A DNA stretch of 64,000 nt from Marinobacter alexandrii (GTDB lineage: Bacteria > Bacteroidota > Bacteroidia > Cytophagales > Cyclobacteriaceae). The position numbers and the translations under genes are program-made. The stretch lies in contig JBDWTN010000007.1 of assembly GCA_039984955.1 (NCBI GenBank), forward strand, positions 806,001 through 870,000, read 5' to 3'. Positions 10,146 through 20,200 of the stretch are shown one piece after another. How positions within the stretch are numbered: the first letter of the stretch is position 1; each line of letters starts with the position of its first letter. Below the pieces are notes generated by a model. That model searched no databases. It worked only from the letters and a program-made list of their open reading frames with translations, and had not been told where the DNA came from.

Positions 10146-10167
10146 GTAGTAGGTATGCAGTAGGTAA
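10146..10167 (+). promoter_or_regulatory. Tandem 11-bp direct repeat upstream of the FG-GAP gene and of the LuxR-type regulator
   Basis: GTAGTAGGTAT is followed at once by GCAGTAGGTAA, again with an 11-bp period, in the 161-bp divergent gap between the regulator (start 10066) and the FG-GAP gene (start 10228). It matches the unit at 8002-8023 in base content and spacing. It could serve either or both divergent promoters. Confidence 0.5.
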
Positions 10168-10227
10168 AATCTTAGACATACCAGACATCCATCTTAATAT
10201 TGGTTTTCAACGAACCAGTATCAACTT

Positions 10228-13200
10228 ATGAGTCATAAAAAACAATTCAATAATGTAGCCAAATGGGCTAGTTCTTTAATTTTTACCATACTGTTTACTT
10301 CTCAATGTTATGCGCAGTTTTTTGAGGACATAGCAAACAGTGATACTATAGATAGATACGGCGGTGGCGCTGTTACAGCCTGGGGTGACTATGATATGGA
10401 CGGAGATCTCGATTTGGTATTGAGTTCGGATGCGCGCAATGACTTAGAACTCTACATTAATGAGAATGGGGGTTTAACATATCATGATATAGGTGTGTCG
10501 GGTACCAATGGAGGAACCCTGGATTGGGCCGACTATGACGGAGATGGAGATTTAGATCTTATCGTCAGTCGCTCTCGTCAACTGGGTAATTTTGACAGTC
10601 AATACCTTCGTCTATATCAAAATAATGCCGGCACATTTACCCTTGTTAACGATGGCCTTAACAATGTTGGTCTGCCTATCCGGCTTTCTCATGCTGCAGT
10701 CTGGGGCGACTATGATCAGGATGGAGATCCAGACCTGGCGGTGATTATGGAAGATGATCTGGATAACCTTCGGGCCATGATCTATACTAACACTGACGGC
10801 ATGTTTACTAAGTTAGACGTCACATTACCGATTGCCGAAAACGGATCTCTTAGCTGGGCCGATTATGACCAGGATAACGATCTCGACCTTTTGATAACCG
10901 GATTTGACCGTGATGCCTTCCTATGTAAATCATCCATCTATAATAATGATGGCGGTACGTTCACAGATATCAATGCTGGACTTCAGGGGGTTTACGTTAG
11001 TTCTGCTAAATGGGGAGATTATGATAATGATGGAGATCTGGACATTGCTTTTTCGGGCTCTACTGTTTTTGAACAGATAGAGTTCGGTACGCTTTATGAT
11101 CCCCAATCGTTCATTTATGAAAACAATGGTGCAGGAATCTTTACCGATATTTCTGCGCCTCTTGAAGGAGTATTATTTAGCTCTACTGACTGGGGGGATT
11201 ATGATCAAGATGGAGACCTGGATCTTCTAATCACTGGGATATCAGATATTTATATAGAACTAACGTCTATTTCAAAAATCTATAAAAACAATGCTGGAGT
11301 GTTTGAAGATGCTCTTATTGCGCTTCCAGGAGTATTCTACGGGGAGGCCTCATGGATAGATTATGATATGGACCTTGATCTCGATATCCTACTGGCCGGT
11401 GAAGGTGAACTAACCGACATCAGGAAACTATACAAAAATGGAGAGGATCAACTTTTTGTGAAGGATATAACTACTTCCGATTTACTGACAGATTTGGGTT
11501 CAAGTACCCTGGCAGTAGGAGATCTTGATGGAGATGGTGACGAAGATATCGTGATATCCGGACTAGATGAGCTTGGACAGGATACAGTTATCATTTACAA
11601 AAACAATGGTGGTGAACTAGAAGGAATGATAAGTGGTGTGCCAGGAAAAACTGGGGGATCACTAGACTTGGGAGATTACGACCAGGATGGAGATCTTGAT
11701 TTGCTAGTGACAGGGTTTACAGATAGTGGACCAGTAACCGATATTTACCAAAATACAGATGGCACATTTACTCCTACAAATTCTGGACTTACAGTTGTAG
11801 GACAGAACGGGGATTCCTATGGAAAATGGGGGGATTATGATCAGGATGGTGATCTGGACCTCATCGTAGGTGGACTCACTGCTGAATTCACTAAATCAAC
11901 GACCATTTATACCAACACCAATGGAAGCTTTACACTACTTGCATCCGACATTATTCAAGCAAATTCTGGAGCTGTGGACTGGGGAGATTATGATAATGAC
12001 GGAGATTTAGACCTGGCCATTACCGGAGGCGAACATTTTGTTTTGCTTGCAAAGATCTATCGTAATGATGACGGTGTTTTTGTAGATGCGGTAGATGGAT
12101 TGACAGGACTGACTGAACAAAACGCATTGGAATGGACTGATTATGACCTGGATGGTGATCTTGATTTGCTGATCGGAGGAATGGATGAAGCTTTGGTTGC
12201 ACACACACTTATCTATCAAAACAATGACGGGATATTCAATGAAGTAGACGCAGGATTGGAGGGGAAAACCTTTGGCTCAGCAATGTGGGGAGATCATGAC
12301 TTAGATGGAGATATGGATATACTTGCTGTTGGCGAGTCAAATATAGAATCAAAAACCATGATATACTCCAACGAAAATGGCGTTTTCTCTGAGATTGTCA
12401 ATAACATTCCCACCATCTTTTTCGGCGAAGCAAACTGGATCGATATTGATGGTGATAGTGACTTGGATGTTTTAATCTCAGGAAATATTTGGGAAATAGA
12501 ACCCTTTAGCACGACACAGTTGTGGATCAATACTACGAATCCAAATCGTCCTCCTTCAGATATTGTGCTAAGTGAACTTTCCATTAATCAATCTGTTGGT
12601 GAGAATGCCCTTGTCGGGTCTCTTTCTGCAATAGATCCGGAGACAGAAGATACGCACGCATTCTTACTCACTGAAAATGAAGGAGACAATTCACTTTTCT
12701 ATCTTCAGGATCAAGCTTTATATATTAATAATACAATAGATCTGGCAACTCGTGAATACATGGTCTATATCTCGGCCACTGATAATGAAGGTAAATCTTT
12801 AAAGAAATCTTTTTCAATCACATTGATCGACGATGTTGATCCTACAGTATCCACCAAAAACATAGAATTGAGCATTTACGCTGGTGGTACTTTGGAAATA
12901 GAACCTGCTGATGTGGATAATGGCAGCTATGATCTCGGGGGCAATCCACTTTCTCTTTCACTAGACACCAACTCATTTACATGTGCTGACATAGGTGAGA
13001 ATACTATTATACTAACAGCTACGGATCCTGCTGGAAATGAATCAAGTGCCACTGCAATAGTGGTTGTAGAAGCATGCCTGAAAAATGAACAAACGATCAC
13101 TTTCAACGAAATAGCAGATAAGGTCTTTGGTGGCGCTCCATTCGATCTAACCGTCTCTACTTCATCAGGTCTTGACGTTGAATTGAGTGTAGTCGATGGT

Positions 13201-13821
13201 CCAGTAGCGATCTCTGGGAACACGGTAACCATCACGGGAGCAGGAACAGTTACGATAGCTGCCAATCAAAGTGGGGGTGATGACTTTAATCCTGCAAGTG
13301 AAGTCATCCAAACGTTCGAAATTGCGAAAGCAGACCAAATCATTACTATCGAGACCATCGAAGATAAAACCATTAATGATCAGCCTTTTGAGGTTTCAGC
13401 TATGATTAATTCAGGCCTAGGTCTAACATATGAAATCGACGGACCGGCTACAATCAACGGAACATTTATCACACTAGATGGCATTACCGGGATTGTGACA
13501 GTCACTGTTAATCAGACAGGAAACGAAAACTTTAATAATACTAGCGAAAGCATATCATTTGAAGTATTTGAGGAACCAGTTTTAGCTATTGATCCTGATT
13601 TAGGTATAAGATTCTATCCTAACCCGACGACCAATTTCTTGACTTTCGAAAGCGAAGAAATAGTAGAAGTCAAGCTATTCACCTCAGAAGGTCGGGAAGT
13701 AAAATCTTTCAAATTAAAAAGTGGAGAAATAAATATCTCTGACCTGCCCGATGGATTATATATACTGCACATAAAAAGCAGTCACGCAATAATTAAGGAA
13801 AAACTAATCAAAGGAAACTAA
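10228..13821 (+). CDS. Secreted FG-GAP/VCBS repeat protein with T9SS sorting domain
   Basis: 1197 aa. The signal peptide (about 1-30) ends at SQCYAQ. About a dozen FG-GAP/VCBS units follow to residue ~770, each with a calcium-loop core like WGDYDQDGDLDLLITG. Then come a cadherin-like segment (about 775-875), a HYR-like segment (about 875-950), two MBG-like repeats beginning QTITF and DQIITI (about 955-1115), and a C-terminal T9SS sorting domain with FYPNPT and an ending of IKEKLIKGN. Predicted to be exported and anchored or released as an adhesive or ligand-binding surface protein. It is divergent from the 7TM/LuxR regulator and ends in the same two-hairpin 3' module as the large genes at 41-64 kb. 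Confidence 0.9.
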   Translation: MSHKKQFNNVAKWASSLIFTILFTSQCYAQFFEDIANSDTIDRYGGGAVTAWGDYDMDGDLDLVLSSDARNDLELYINENGGLTYHDIGVSGTNGGTLDWADYDGDGDLDLIVSRSRQLGNFDSQYLRLYQNNAGTFTLVNDGLNNVGLPIRLSHAAVWGDYDQDGDPDLAVIMEDDLDNLRAMIYTNTDGMFTKLDVTLPIAENGSLSWADYDQDNDLDLLITGFDRDAFLCKSSIYNNDGGTFTDINAGLQGVYVSSAKWGDYDNDGDLDIAFSGSTVFEQIEFGTLYDPQSFIYENNGAGIFTDISAPLEGVLFSSTDWGDYDQDGDLDLLITGISDIYIELTSISKIYKNNAGVFEDALIALPGVFYGEASWIDYDMDLDLDILLAGEGELTDIRKLYKNGEDQLFVKDITTSDLLTDLGSSTLAVGDLDGDGDEDIVISGLDELGQDTVIIYKNNGGELEGMISGVPGKTGGSLDLGDYDQDGDLDLLVTGFTDSGPVTDIYQNTDGTFTPTNSGLTVVGQNGDSYGKWGDYDQDGDLDLIVGGLTAEFTKSTTIYTNTNGSFTLLASDIIQANSGAVDWGDYDNDGDLDLAITGGEHFVLLAKIYRNDDGVFVDAVDGLTGLTEQNALEWTDYDLDGDLDLLIGGMDEALVAHTLIYQNNDGIFNEVDAGLEGKTFGSAMWGDHDLDGDMDILAVGESNIESKTMIYSNENGVFSEIVNNIPTIFFGEANWIDIDGDSDLDVLISGNIWEIEPFSTTQLWINTTNPNRPPSDIVLSELSINQSVGENALVGSLSAIDPETEDTHAFLLTENEGDNSLFYLQDQALYINNTIDLATREYMVYISATDNEGKSLKKSFSITLIDDVDPTVSTKNIELSIYAGGTLEIEPADVDNGSYDLGGNPLSLSLDTNSFTCADIGENTIILTATDPAGNESSATAIVVVEACLKNEQTITFNEIADKVFGGAPFDLTVSTSSGLDVELSVVDGPVAISGNTVTITGAGTVTIAANQSGGDDFNPASEVIQTFEIAKADQIITIETIEDKTINDQPFEVSAMINSGLGLTYEIDGPATINGTFITLDGITGIVTVTVNQTGNENFNNTSESISFEVFEEPVLAIDPDLGIRFYPNPTTNFLTFESEEIVEVKLFTSEGREVKSFKLKSGEINISDLPDGLYILHIKSSHAIIKEKLIKGN

Positions 13822-13825
13822 GGCG

Positions 13826-13875
13826 GCATTAGCTATGGCTAATGCGATGGGTGGCTCCAGGAGTCACCCTTTAAC
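13826..13875 (+). terminator. Two-hairpin 3' module of the FG-GAP gene
   Basis: Just after the stop, GCATTAGC/GCTAATGC (13826-13845) forms a first perfect hairpin. GGGTGGCTCC/GGAGTCACCC (13849-13869) forms a second, followed by TTT. AACTAAGG, which includes the stop codon, precedes it, as in the modules at 41.1, 49.4 and 63.7 kb. Likely an intrinsic terminator and 3'-end stabiliser. Confidence 0.7.
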
Positions 13876-13925
13876 TTTGTATTCCACCTGTACAATGCTA
13901 TATACGAGCAAATAACCCGACCTAA

Positions 13926-14297
13926 TTAACCATTAATCTCTGTAAAGGCATTATCTAATTTTTTATCAAGCGTCCAAAGATTCAGATTGAATTCGAAACA
14001 AGCAGAAAGCAAAGCGCAATCAATTAAGCCTACACCTTTAGCATAAAGTCTATACTCATTTGATAGTTGTCCTGCTTTAATGAATAAATCCTCTTCATCA
14101 ATTTTAGGAAGGCTTGACCATATAATATCTAATATCTCTTTCTCTCGTCTATTCTTTACACCCTGATACAGCTCTCCAAAAACGACAGACAATGTATGGA
14201 CATCCTGTTTCTTAAGATAAGTCTTTAGAATGTATGACAAATCTTCGTCATCCTTTTTAAGGAAAGAAATCCATACAGAAGTATCTACTAATATCAT
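13926..14297 (-). CDS. vapC: VapC-family PIN-domain toxin (ribonuclease)
   Basis: 123 aa PIN domain. The acidic active-site residues are in place: D5 in MILVDTSVW, E42 in VVFGELYQG, D93 in GLIDCALL and D111 in TLDKKLD. PIN toxins cleave tRNA or rRNA when freed from their antitoxin; the target here is unknown. The ATG overlaps the antitoxin's stop by four bases (ATGA), so the pair is translationally coupled. Confidence 0.9.
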   Translation of the reverse strand: MILVDTSVWISFLKKDDEDLSYILKTYLKKQDVHTLSVVFGELYQGVKNRREKEILDIIWSSLPKIDEEDLFIKAGQLSNEYRLYAKGVGLIDCALLSACFEFNLNLWTLDKKLDNAFTEING

Positions 14298-14509
14298 CGA
14301 TTCCTATTGACCTTACGGATACCATATGCCGTGAAATCCTCTCTAAAAACTAAAGGCTCCCTGTCAATTTCATCCAGCACATCGTAAATTTTTTTTGAAC
14401 TTACATAATGCTGAAGTGCTATGATGAGGCTTTCGGTAATATTTTTCCCTCCAGAAGTTTTCTGTACTTCTTCAATCAATTTATCAGGGATGAGAGCTGT
14501 TACTTTCAT
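14294..14509 (-). CDS. vapB: VapB-type ribbon-helix-helix antitoxin
   Basis: 71 aa. The N-terminus MKVTALIPDKLIEEVQ is the beta-strand plus first helix of an RHH DNA-binding domain, followed by KNITESLIIALQHYV as the second helix. The C-terminal part, about 45-71, should wrap the VapC active site. A perfect 10-bp inverted repeat at 14520-14544, just upstream of the start, is the expected autoregulatory operator. Confidence 0.88.
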   Translation of the reverse strand: MKVTALIPDKLIEEVQKTSGGKNITESLIIALQHYVSSKKIYDVLDEIDREPLVFREDFTAYGIRKVNRNR

Positions 14510-14519
14510 AATTATTAAA

Positions 14520-14544
14520 TTTATCGTATCAAATATACGATAAA
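14520..14544. promoter_or_regulatory. vapBC operator palindrome
   Basis: TTTATCGTAT (14520-14529) and ATACGATAAA (14535-14544) are a perfect 10-bp inverted repeat with a 5-bp spacer, 11 bp before the vapB start. A further half-site-like ATACGAAAA follows near 14557. This is the layout of RHH-antitoxin autoregulation and the probable promoter region of vapBC. Confidence 0.75.
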
Positions 14545-14568
14545 AATATAAATTGGATACGAAAATAA

Positions 14569-15270
14569 TTACCTTACTAACTGATCAACATTCATCTTAT
14601 ACATCTTACCAATAGGAACTGTATGATCCTCAATGAATATTCGATTCCCTTCAATACTGTGAATATGCTGAGTGGCTACTGCAAATGATTTGTGTACCTG
14701 AATAAAATTTTCTTCTGGCAGTGACTCCAGTAGATCTGAGATTTTTTCTCTGACTGTAACAACCTCTTCTTTCAGTACTACCTTAGCATAATTACCAACT
14801 GATTCCATATACAAGATATCATCCACATTAACCTGTGTGTATTTCTTATCGGCTCGAAGGAATATTGTAGTAGACCTGGATGCAACCTGCTTCTCAACAG
14901 TAACCTGCTTCGCTTCGACTGAACCAGTAGCTTTATTGACAGCCTTAAGAAATCGCTCAAAGCTGAATGGTTTGAGTAAGTAGTCAGTCACATTCAATTC
15001 ATATCCTTCGAGTGCAAACTCACTGTAGGCAGTTGTTACGATGACTTTGGGCGGGTTTGATAATGTTTTCAGGAAATCAAACCCCTTTAGCTTTGGCATA
15101 TTTAGATCAAGGAATATGAGATCTACCTCATTTGAATTAAGATAATCCAGAGCCTCTAGTGCATCGTAGCAATTCTTTTGCAAATCCATATTGGGCAAAA
15201 GGTCACAGTATCCTTTAATGATATCATGCGCCACATACTCATCATCAACAATCAGGTATTTGATTTTCAT
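14569..15270 (-). CDS. LytTR-family response regulator
   Basis: 233 aa. The receiver domain (1-120) has acidic pocket D9/D10, phospho-acceptor D55 in LIFLDLNMPK, T80 in VIVTTAY and K105 in LLKPFSF. The LytTR DNA-binding domain (about 135-233) has TTIFLRADKKYTQVNVDDIL and FIQVHKSFAV. It pairs with the LytS-type kinase just upstream (4-bp overlap) and probably controls the divergent ABC exporter genes. Confidence 0.93.
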   Translation of the reverse strand: MKIKYLIVDDEYVAHDIIKGYCDLLPNMDLQKNCYDALEALDYLNSNEVDLIFLDLNMPKLKGFDFLKTLSNPPKVIVTTAYSEFALEGYELNVTDYLLKPFSFERFLKAVNKATGSVEAKQVTVEKQVASRSTTIFLRADKKYTQVNVDDILYMESVGNYAKVVLKEEVVTVREKISDLLESLPEENFIQVHKSFAVATQHIHSIEGNRIFIEDHTVPIGKMYKMNVDQLVR

Positions 15271-16028
15271 TTCTTCAAAGTTAGCTGCGCCTTATAAATA
15301 TCCCCTGATGAAGAGATACTTAATGAATGCCTCCTGGGATAAGCAAGTTCTAGTCTTCTTTTCAAGTTTTTGATACCTATACCTTTCTCTTCACTCAGTG
15401 CTTCTTTATCAAAGTTGTTTTCAATGGTAAAATGAATCTCTGAGTCGCTTGTGCTAAGGTATATTTTCACATAGGCCTTTTCTCTTAAGTTTTCTACGCC
15501 ATGCTTGAATGCATTTTCTAAGAGAAGAATAAAAAGCAGTGGCATTACTTTGAGGCTTTCATCGATAATATGATGATCAAATTGAACATCAATCTTCTTG
15601 CGGTATCGCATTTTATGTAACTCAATGTAGTTTTTCAGATAATCAATTTCCTCCTTGATAGTTACGGTTTCTTTTTCTCCTTCATAAATACTGTAACGCA
15701 TCATATCTGAGAGCTTCAGCACCAATTTTCCAGCTTTCTTCGGATCAGTTTCAATAAGACCATAAAGGTTGTTAAGTGTGTTGAAGAAAAAGTGTGGGTT
15801 TACCTGACTTTGTAAATGCAGAAGTTCAGTCTTTGATTTTTCATTCTTGAGTCTTAGTAACGATCTGATTTGCCAAATCAGCCAAGGAGTAACTATCAGG
15901 ATAGTAAAGAAAAATGTGAAGACAACAACTTGGAGCTCTGCGTCCTCAGCAATGCCAGCTATAATCAAGAGAATGAAGTAGGTAAGGATGATGAATCTTA
16001 GTGCGTGTCTTTTTACAAATCTTATCAT
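15267..16028 (-). CDS. LytS/YehU-type sensor histidine kinase
   Basis: 253 aa. Two membrane segments (about 10-27 and 33-53) with almost no extracytoplasmic loop are followed by a His_kinase domain with H79 in LQSQVNPHFFFNTLNNL, the conserved SQVNPHFxFN motif. The HATPase then has N-box LLENAFKHGVEN and GIGIKNLKRRLEL. The lack of a large sensor region suggests intramembrane sensing or sensing through a partner, plausibly the neighbouring ABC system. It overlaps the regulator by four bases. Confidence 0.92.
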   Translation of the reverse strand: MIRFVKRHALRFIILTYFILLIIAGIAEDAELQVVVFTFFFTILIVTPWLIWQIRSLLRLKNEKSKTELLHLQSQVNPHFFFNTLNNLYGLIETDPKKAGKLVLKLSDMMRYSIYEGEKETVTIKEEIDYLKNYIELHKMRYRKKIDVQFDHHIIDESLKVMPLLFILLLENAFKHGVENLREKAYVKIYLSTSDSEIHFTIENNFDKEALSEEKGIGIKNLKRRLELAYPRRHSLSISSSGDIYKAQLTLKK

Positions 16029-16233
16029 GACTCAATTTTAGTCAACTGCTTTACCCCTTACAAAGAAGTTGATAAACAGTCAATCACCGTGCATAAACTT
16101 ATCAGATTTAGTGATGAAATGGCTTCAAATCCCCAACGAGTGAGTATATCATCGACTTTTAGCTGTTTGTCCCACTAATTTTCACTCCCTACTACTCTAA
16201 TTCATGTTTGCTCAACACTAATTCAAAATCAAA

Positions 16234-17106
16234 ATGAGCACACTTAAAATTCAAGGTCTTTCAAAGACATACGCAAACGGAGTAAAAGCACTTAATAACA
16301 TTTCACTAGATATCCCCACCGGAATGTTTGGGCTATTGGGTCCAAACGGGGCTGGAAAATCTACCTTGATGAGGACAATCGCAACGCTGCAAGAACCAGA
16401 TTCAGGTTCGATCACACTAGGCAATACTGATGTACTTACCCAAAAAGATGAAGTAAGGAAAGCATTAGGTTATCTACCTCAAGAATTCGGAGTTTATCCA
16501 AAAATATCCGCTGAGGATTTGCTTAATCATTTAGCTGTACTCAAAGGAATAACCGATAAAAAACAGCGAAAAGAAATTGTAAGAATCCTCCTTCAAAAAA
16601 CCAACTTGTATGAAAAAAGGAAGAAAAATCTAGGAGGATATTCAGGTGGAATGAAACAGCGGTTTGGGATCGCTCAAGCCTTGCTTGCCAATCCGAAGCT
16701 AATTATTGTCGATGAACCCACAGCTGGTTTGGATCCTGCTGAACGAAACCGATTTTACAACCTTCTAAGTGAAATTGGCGAGAATACGGTTGTCATTCTT
16801 TCGACTCACATCGTTGATGATGTAAAAGAGCTATGCACCAATATGGCCATCATCAACCATGGTGAAGTATTGCTGACCGGAAATCCGCTTAAGCTTATCC
16901 ATCAACTAAAAGGCCGCATCTATCAAAAGACCATCCAAAAGAATGAATTAGAAAATTACCGAGCTCACTACACGGTCATTGCTGATAAACTCTTGCATGG
17001 TCAACCTGTGATTCAAATCATAAGTGAGGAAAGTCCGGGAGATGGATTCCTACCTACTCAAGCCAATCTGGAAGATGTCTATTTCTCTCAGATTTCGAAA
17101 AACTAA
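16234..17106 (+). CDS. ABC transporter ATP-binding protein
   Basis: 290 aa, cytoplasmic. Walker A GPNGAGKST (36-44), Q-loop near YLPQEFG (about 85), signature YSGGMKQR (about 139), Walker B LIIVDEPTAGLDP (about 157) and H-loop STHIVDD (about 189) are all intact. It drives the ABC-2 permease fusion encoded 155 bp downstream. The LytTR/LytS pair is divergent from it, the common layout for regulated ABC exporters. Confidence 0.93.
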   Translation: MSTLKIQGLSKTYANGVKALNNISLDIPTGMFGLLGPNGAGKSTLMRTIATLQEPDSGSITLGNTDVLTQKDEVRKALGYLPQEFGVYPKISAEDLLNHLAVLKGITDKKQRKEIVRILLQKTNLYEKRKKNLGGYSGGMKQRFGIAQALLANPKLIIVDEPTAGLDPAERNRFYNLLSEIGENTVVILSTHIVDDVKELCTNMAIINHGEVLLTGNPLKLIHQLKGRIYQKTIQKNELENYRAHYTVIADKLLHGQPVIQIISEESPGDGFLPTQANLEDVYFSQISKN

Positions 17107-17125
17107 CATTTGATTCATGAGTCAA

Positions 17126-17163
17126 CCTGAAACTGCCTTGCCGGCAATCAGGCTTGTTTCAGG
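17126..17163. repeat. REP-like palindrome between the ABC genes
   Basis: CCTGAAAC (17126-17133) and GTTTCAGG (17156-17163) flank an inner GCC..GGC stem with CTTGCCGGCAA. A single copy inside the operon. It resembles other GCC/GGC-rich palindromes in the window (near 40280 and 49345). It could stabilise mRNA or dampen permease expression relative to the ATPase. Confidence 0.45.
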
Positions 17164-17261
17164 ATCTAAATCAATAGCTGATCAAGCACTATGAGTTCTG
17201 AAATAAATTCAGAAAATGCTACTTAAACTATCAAAAAACTAAAATTTAAACACAACATATC

Positions 17262-20200
17262 ATGTGGTACGAAATTTTCAAATTCGAATTAAAATATAGA
17301 GCTAGACGACCAGATACATATATCTACTTCATCATTCTATTTCTTTATTCAATCATAGCTGTTGACGTCATTTTTGAAGGGCAGCTCGATCCTTTGAAAA
17401 GAAATGCTCCAATCGTGATAGCACGAACCATGGGTATTATCTCAGCGCTCTTTATGATGGTAATTTCAATGATTATGGGTGTCTCCATATTAAGAGATTT
17501 TGATCACCAAATGGAGTCTTTAATGTTTGTAAACCCGATTAAAAAAAGTGACTATCTACTCGGCAGATTTTTAGGTTCTTTCATGGTACTCATTTTCATT
17601 TTCATCAGTGTGCCATTAGGCATGGCTATTGGAGACTTCATGCCATGGCTAGATTCAAGTAAGCTTTTGCCATTTGATGCATGGTACTACTTACAACCAT
17701 TTCTTTTTCTGGTGATACCAACTTTGTTTTATGGAGGAGCTATCTTCTTTGTAACTGGAGCATTGAGTCGCAAGCTCCTGGTGGTTTATACACAAGGTTT
17801 TTTCTTTCTCGTTATTTACCTCCTTTCTATCAGTTTGGCAGCTGGAGCTGAGGACCTCACATTGACTGCTCTCTTGGAACCATTCACTTTTCAGAGCATT
17901 AGAATATCAACACAAGCATGGACAACAATTGATCGTAATTCGCTCATGGTTCCAATAGAGGGTGTTCTTTTATCTAATCGTTTGATCTGGAGTGGCATTG
18001 GAATACTGGCTCTTCTGGTTGGTAACTATTTCTTCAAGTTTAGCGTGATTCAAGGAAAAGCTTCTCGGAAGCAGTTGACCAGAAAACAAGATACAAGCAC
18101 AAGCACAAAAGACCTTTCTCAGATCAAAATACCATCCTTCCGAATCCAGCATGGTCTTAAATCAAGCTTAAGACAGCTTCTTCGACACGCAATCTTCAAC
18201 TTCAAATCTATCCTTAAGGAAGTTCCATTCTGGACAATCGTTCTTTGTGGTACAGGGATTCTAGTCATAAGCTCCTTCGATGTAGGCACAACATTCGGTG
18301 TAGATAGTTACCCAAAAACCTATCTTATTGTGGGTGAGCTGATGGAAAACACCATTCTATTCTTCCTTGCTATTGTAATATTCTATTCCGGAGAATTGAT
18401 TTGGAAAGAACGAGATGCCAAGATCAGTGATATAGCTGATGCACTACCTATGTCTGATTTTATTCATATGGCTGGTAAATTCATTGGACTTATTCTTACC
18501 TATGTTGTAATAATGCTAGTCATGATAATAGCTGGAATATCTTTTCAGGCATCTAATGGCTACTATCAGTTTGAACTTGACGTCTACTTCAGCGGACTAT
18601 TTGTAGAGATATTTCCATTTCTTGTCTTATTGACTTTTATAGCCTTCTTTTTTCAGTCTATTGTAAATCACAAGTTTTTAGGACACCTGGTGGTGGTAAT
18701 ATTTGTCTTCGCATCCACACTCTTGCTTGCTATCCTGGGCCTTGATCATGGGCTATATTCGTTCGGAGGAGGAGCGCTACAAACATACTCCGATATGAAC
18801 GGGTATGGTCATTTCCTTACTCCCTATCTATGGTTCAAAGTCTACTGGACCTTATTTGCTCTGTTGATGTTCGTAGTAGCTGTTGTTCTTTTTCCTAGAG
18901 GAAAGGAAACCCAACTAGTAAAAAGATTCAAAGCAATTAAGTATAGGCTGACAAGACCGCTTCTGAGTACAACAATCGTGATCCTGACACTATTCAGTTT
19001 ATCTGGATGCTATATCTTTTACAATACCAATGTGCTTAATGAGTATTCATCTCAAAGTGATCAGCAACTACAACAGGTGAGCTATGAAAAAGAACTCAAG
19101 CAATTTGAGCATATGCCTCAGCCTAAGATTGTAGATGTGTATTTGGAGATGGAGCTCTACCCTTCCAATAGAAATTTTGAAGCGGAAGGATATTATATAC
19201 TTACCAATACTGAAGAAGTACCCATTTCAGAAATACATATTCAAAAGCTTCCCAATGATCAAGTGACTTTAACCTATGTGGAATTAGATGGTGGCTCAAA
19301 CATCAACAATCAATATGAATGGTACAGCTATTCAATACATGGATTAGTAAAGCCTCTATATCCGGGTGATTCTATAAAAATGAAATTCAAGCAAGAATTC
19401 ACTTCGCATGGATTTCAGCAGAGATCTGGAAGCGATATTGTCTATAATGGAACCTTCTTTGATAATTTCTATTTCCCCACGATTGGATACAACAATGACA
19501 TTGAACTGAGAGACAATGAGGATCGCTCAGCGTATGATTTAAATCCAAAATCTATCAAACCAGCAATCGATGATCCGTTTGGATTAAAAGAAGGAAGATC
19601 AGACGGAGATGGTGAGGAAATAAATTTTGAAATAATCATTGGTACGGATGGTGATCAAACTGCCGTTGCACCTGGATACTTACAAAAGGAGTGGAAAGAA
19701 AATGATCGAAATTATTATCACTACAAAATGGATAAGCCTATGTCTAATTTCTACTCCATCGTATCTGCCGAGTATCAAGTAAAAAAGGATGAGTGGAAAC
19801 CACAAACTGATAGTTTAGGCGATAAGGTGAGTCTTGAAATCTACTATCATGAAGGTCATGAGTATAACCTGGATAGAATGATGAAGGGAATGAAATCTTC
19901 CTTTGACTATATGAGTCAAAATTTTGGTGCTTACCAATATCAACAGATGAGAATTTTAGAAGTGCCGGTTTATGCAAGCAAAGCCCAATCCTTCCCCAAC
20001 ACGGTCCCATTTTCGGAAGACCTAGGTTTTGTAATGAATATAGATGATCAAGAAGATGTGGACATGGCATTTTATGTCATAGCGCATGAGCTAGCTCATC
20101 AATGGTGGGGCCACCAGGTAAATCCAGCTCATGTACAGGGGCAATCGATGATTAATGAATCTCTGGCTCAATATTCTGCACTTATGATATTGAAAAATGA

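Noticed and set aside
10350-12530. Regularly repeated DNA in the FG-GAP gene, at first sight array-like
   Set aside because: The repeats keep one reading frame and encode DxDxDGDxD calcium loops; there are no spacers, so it is not a CRISPR array.
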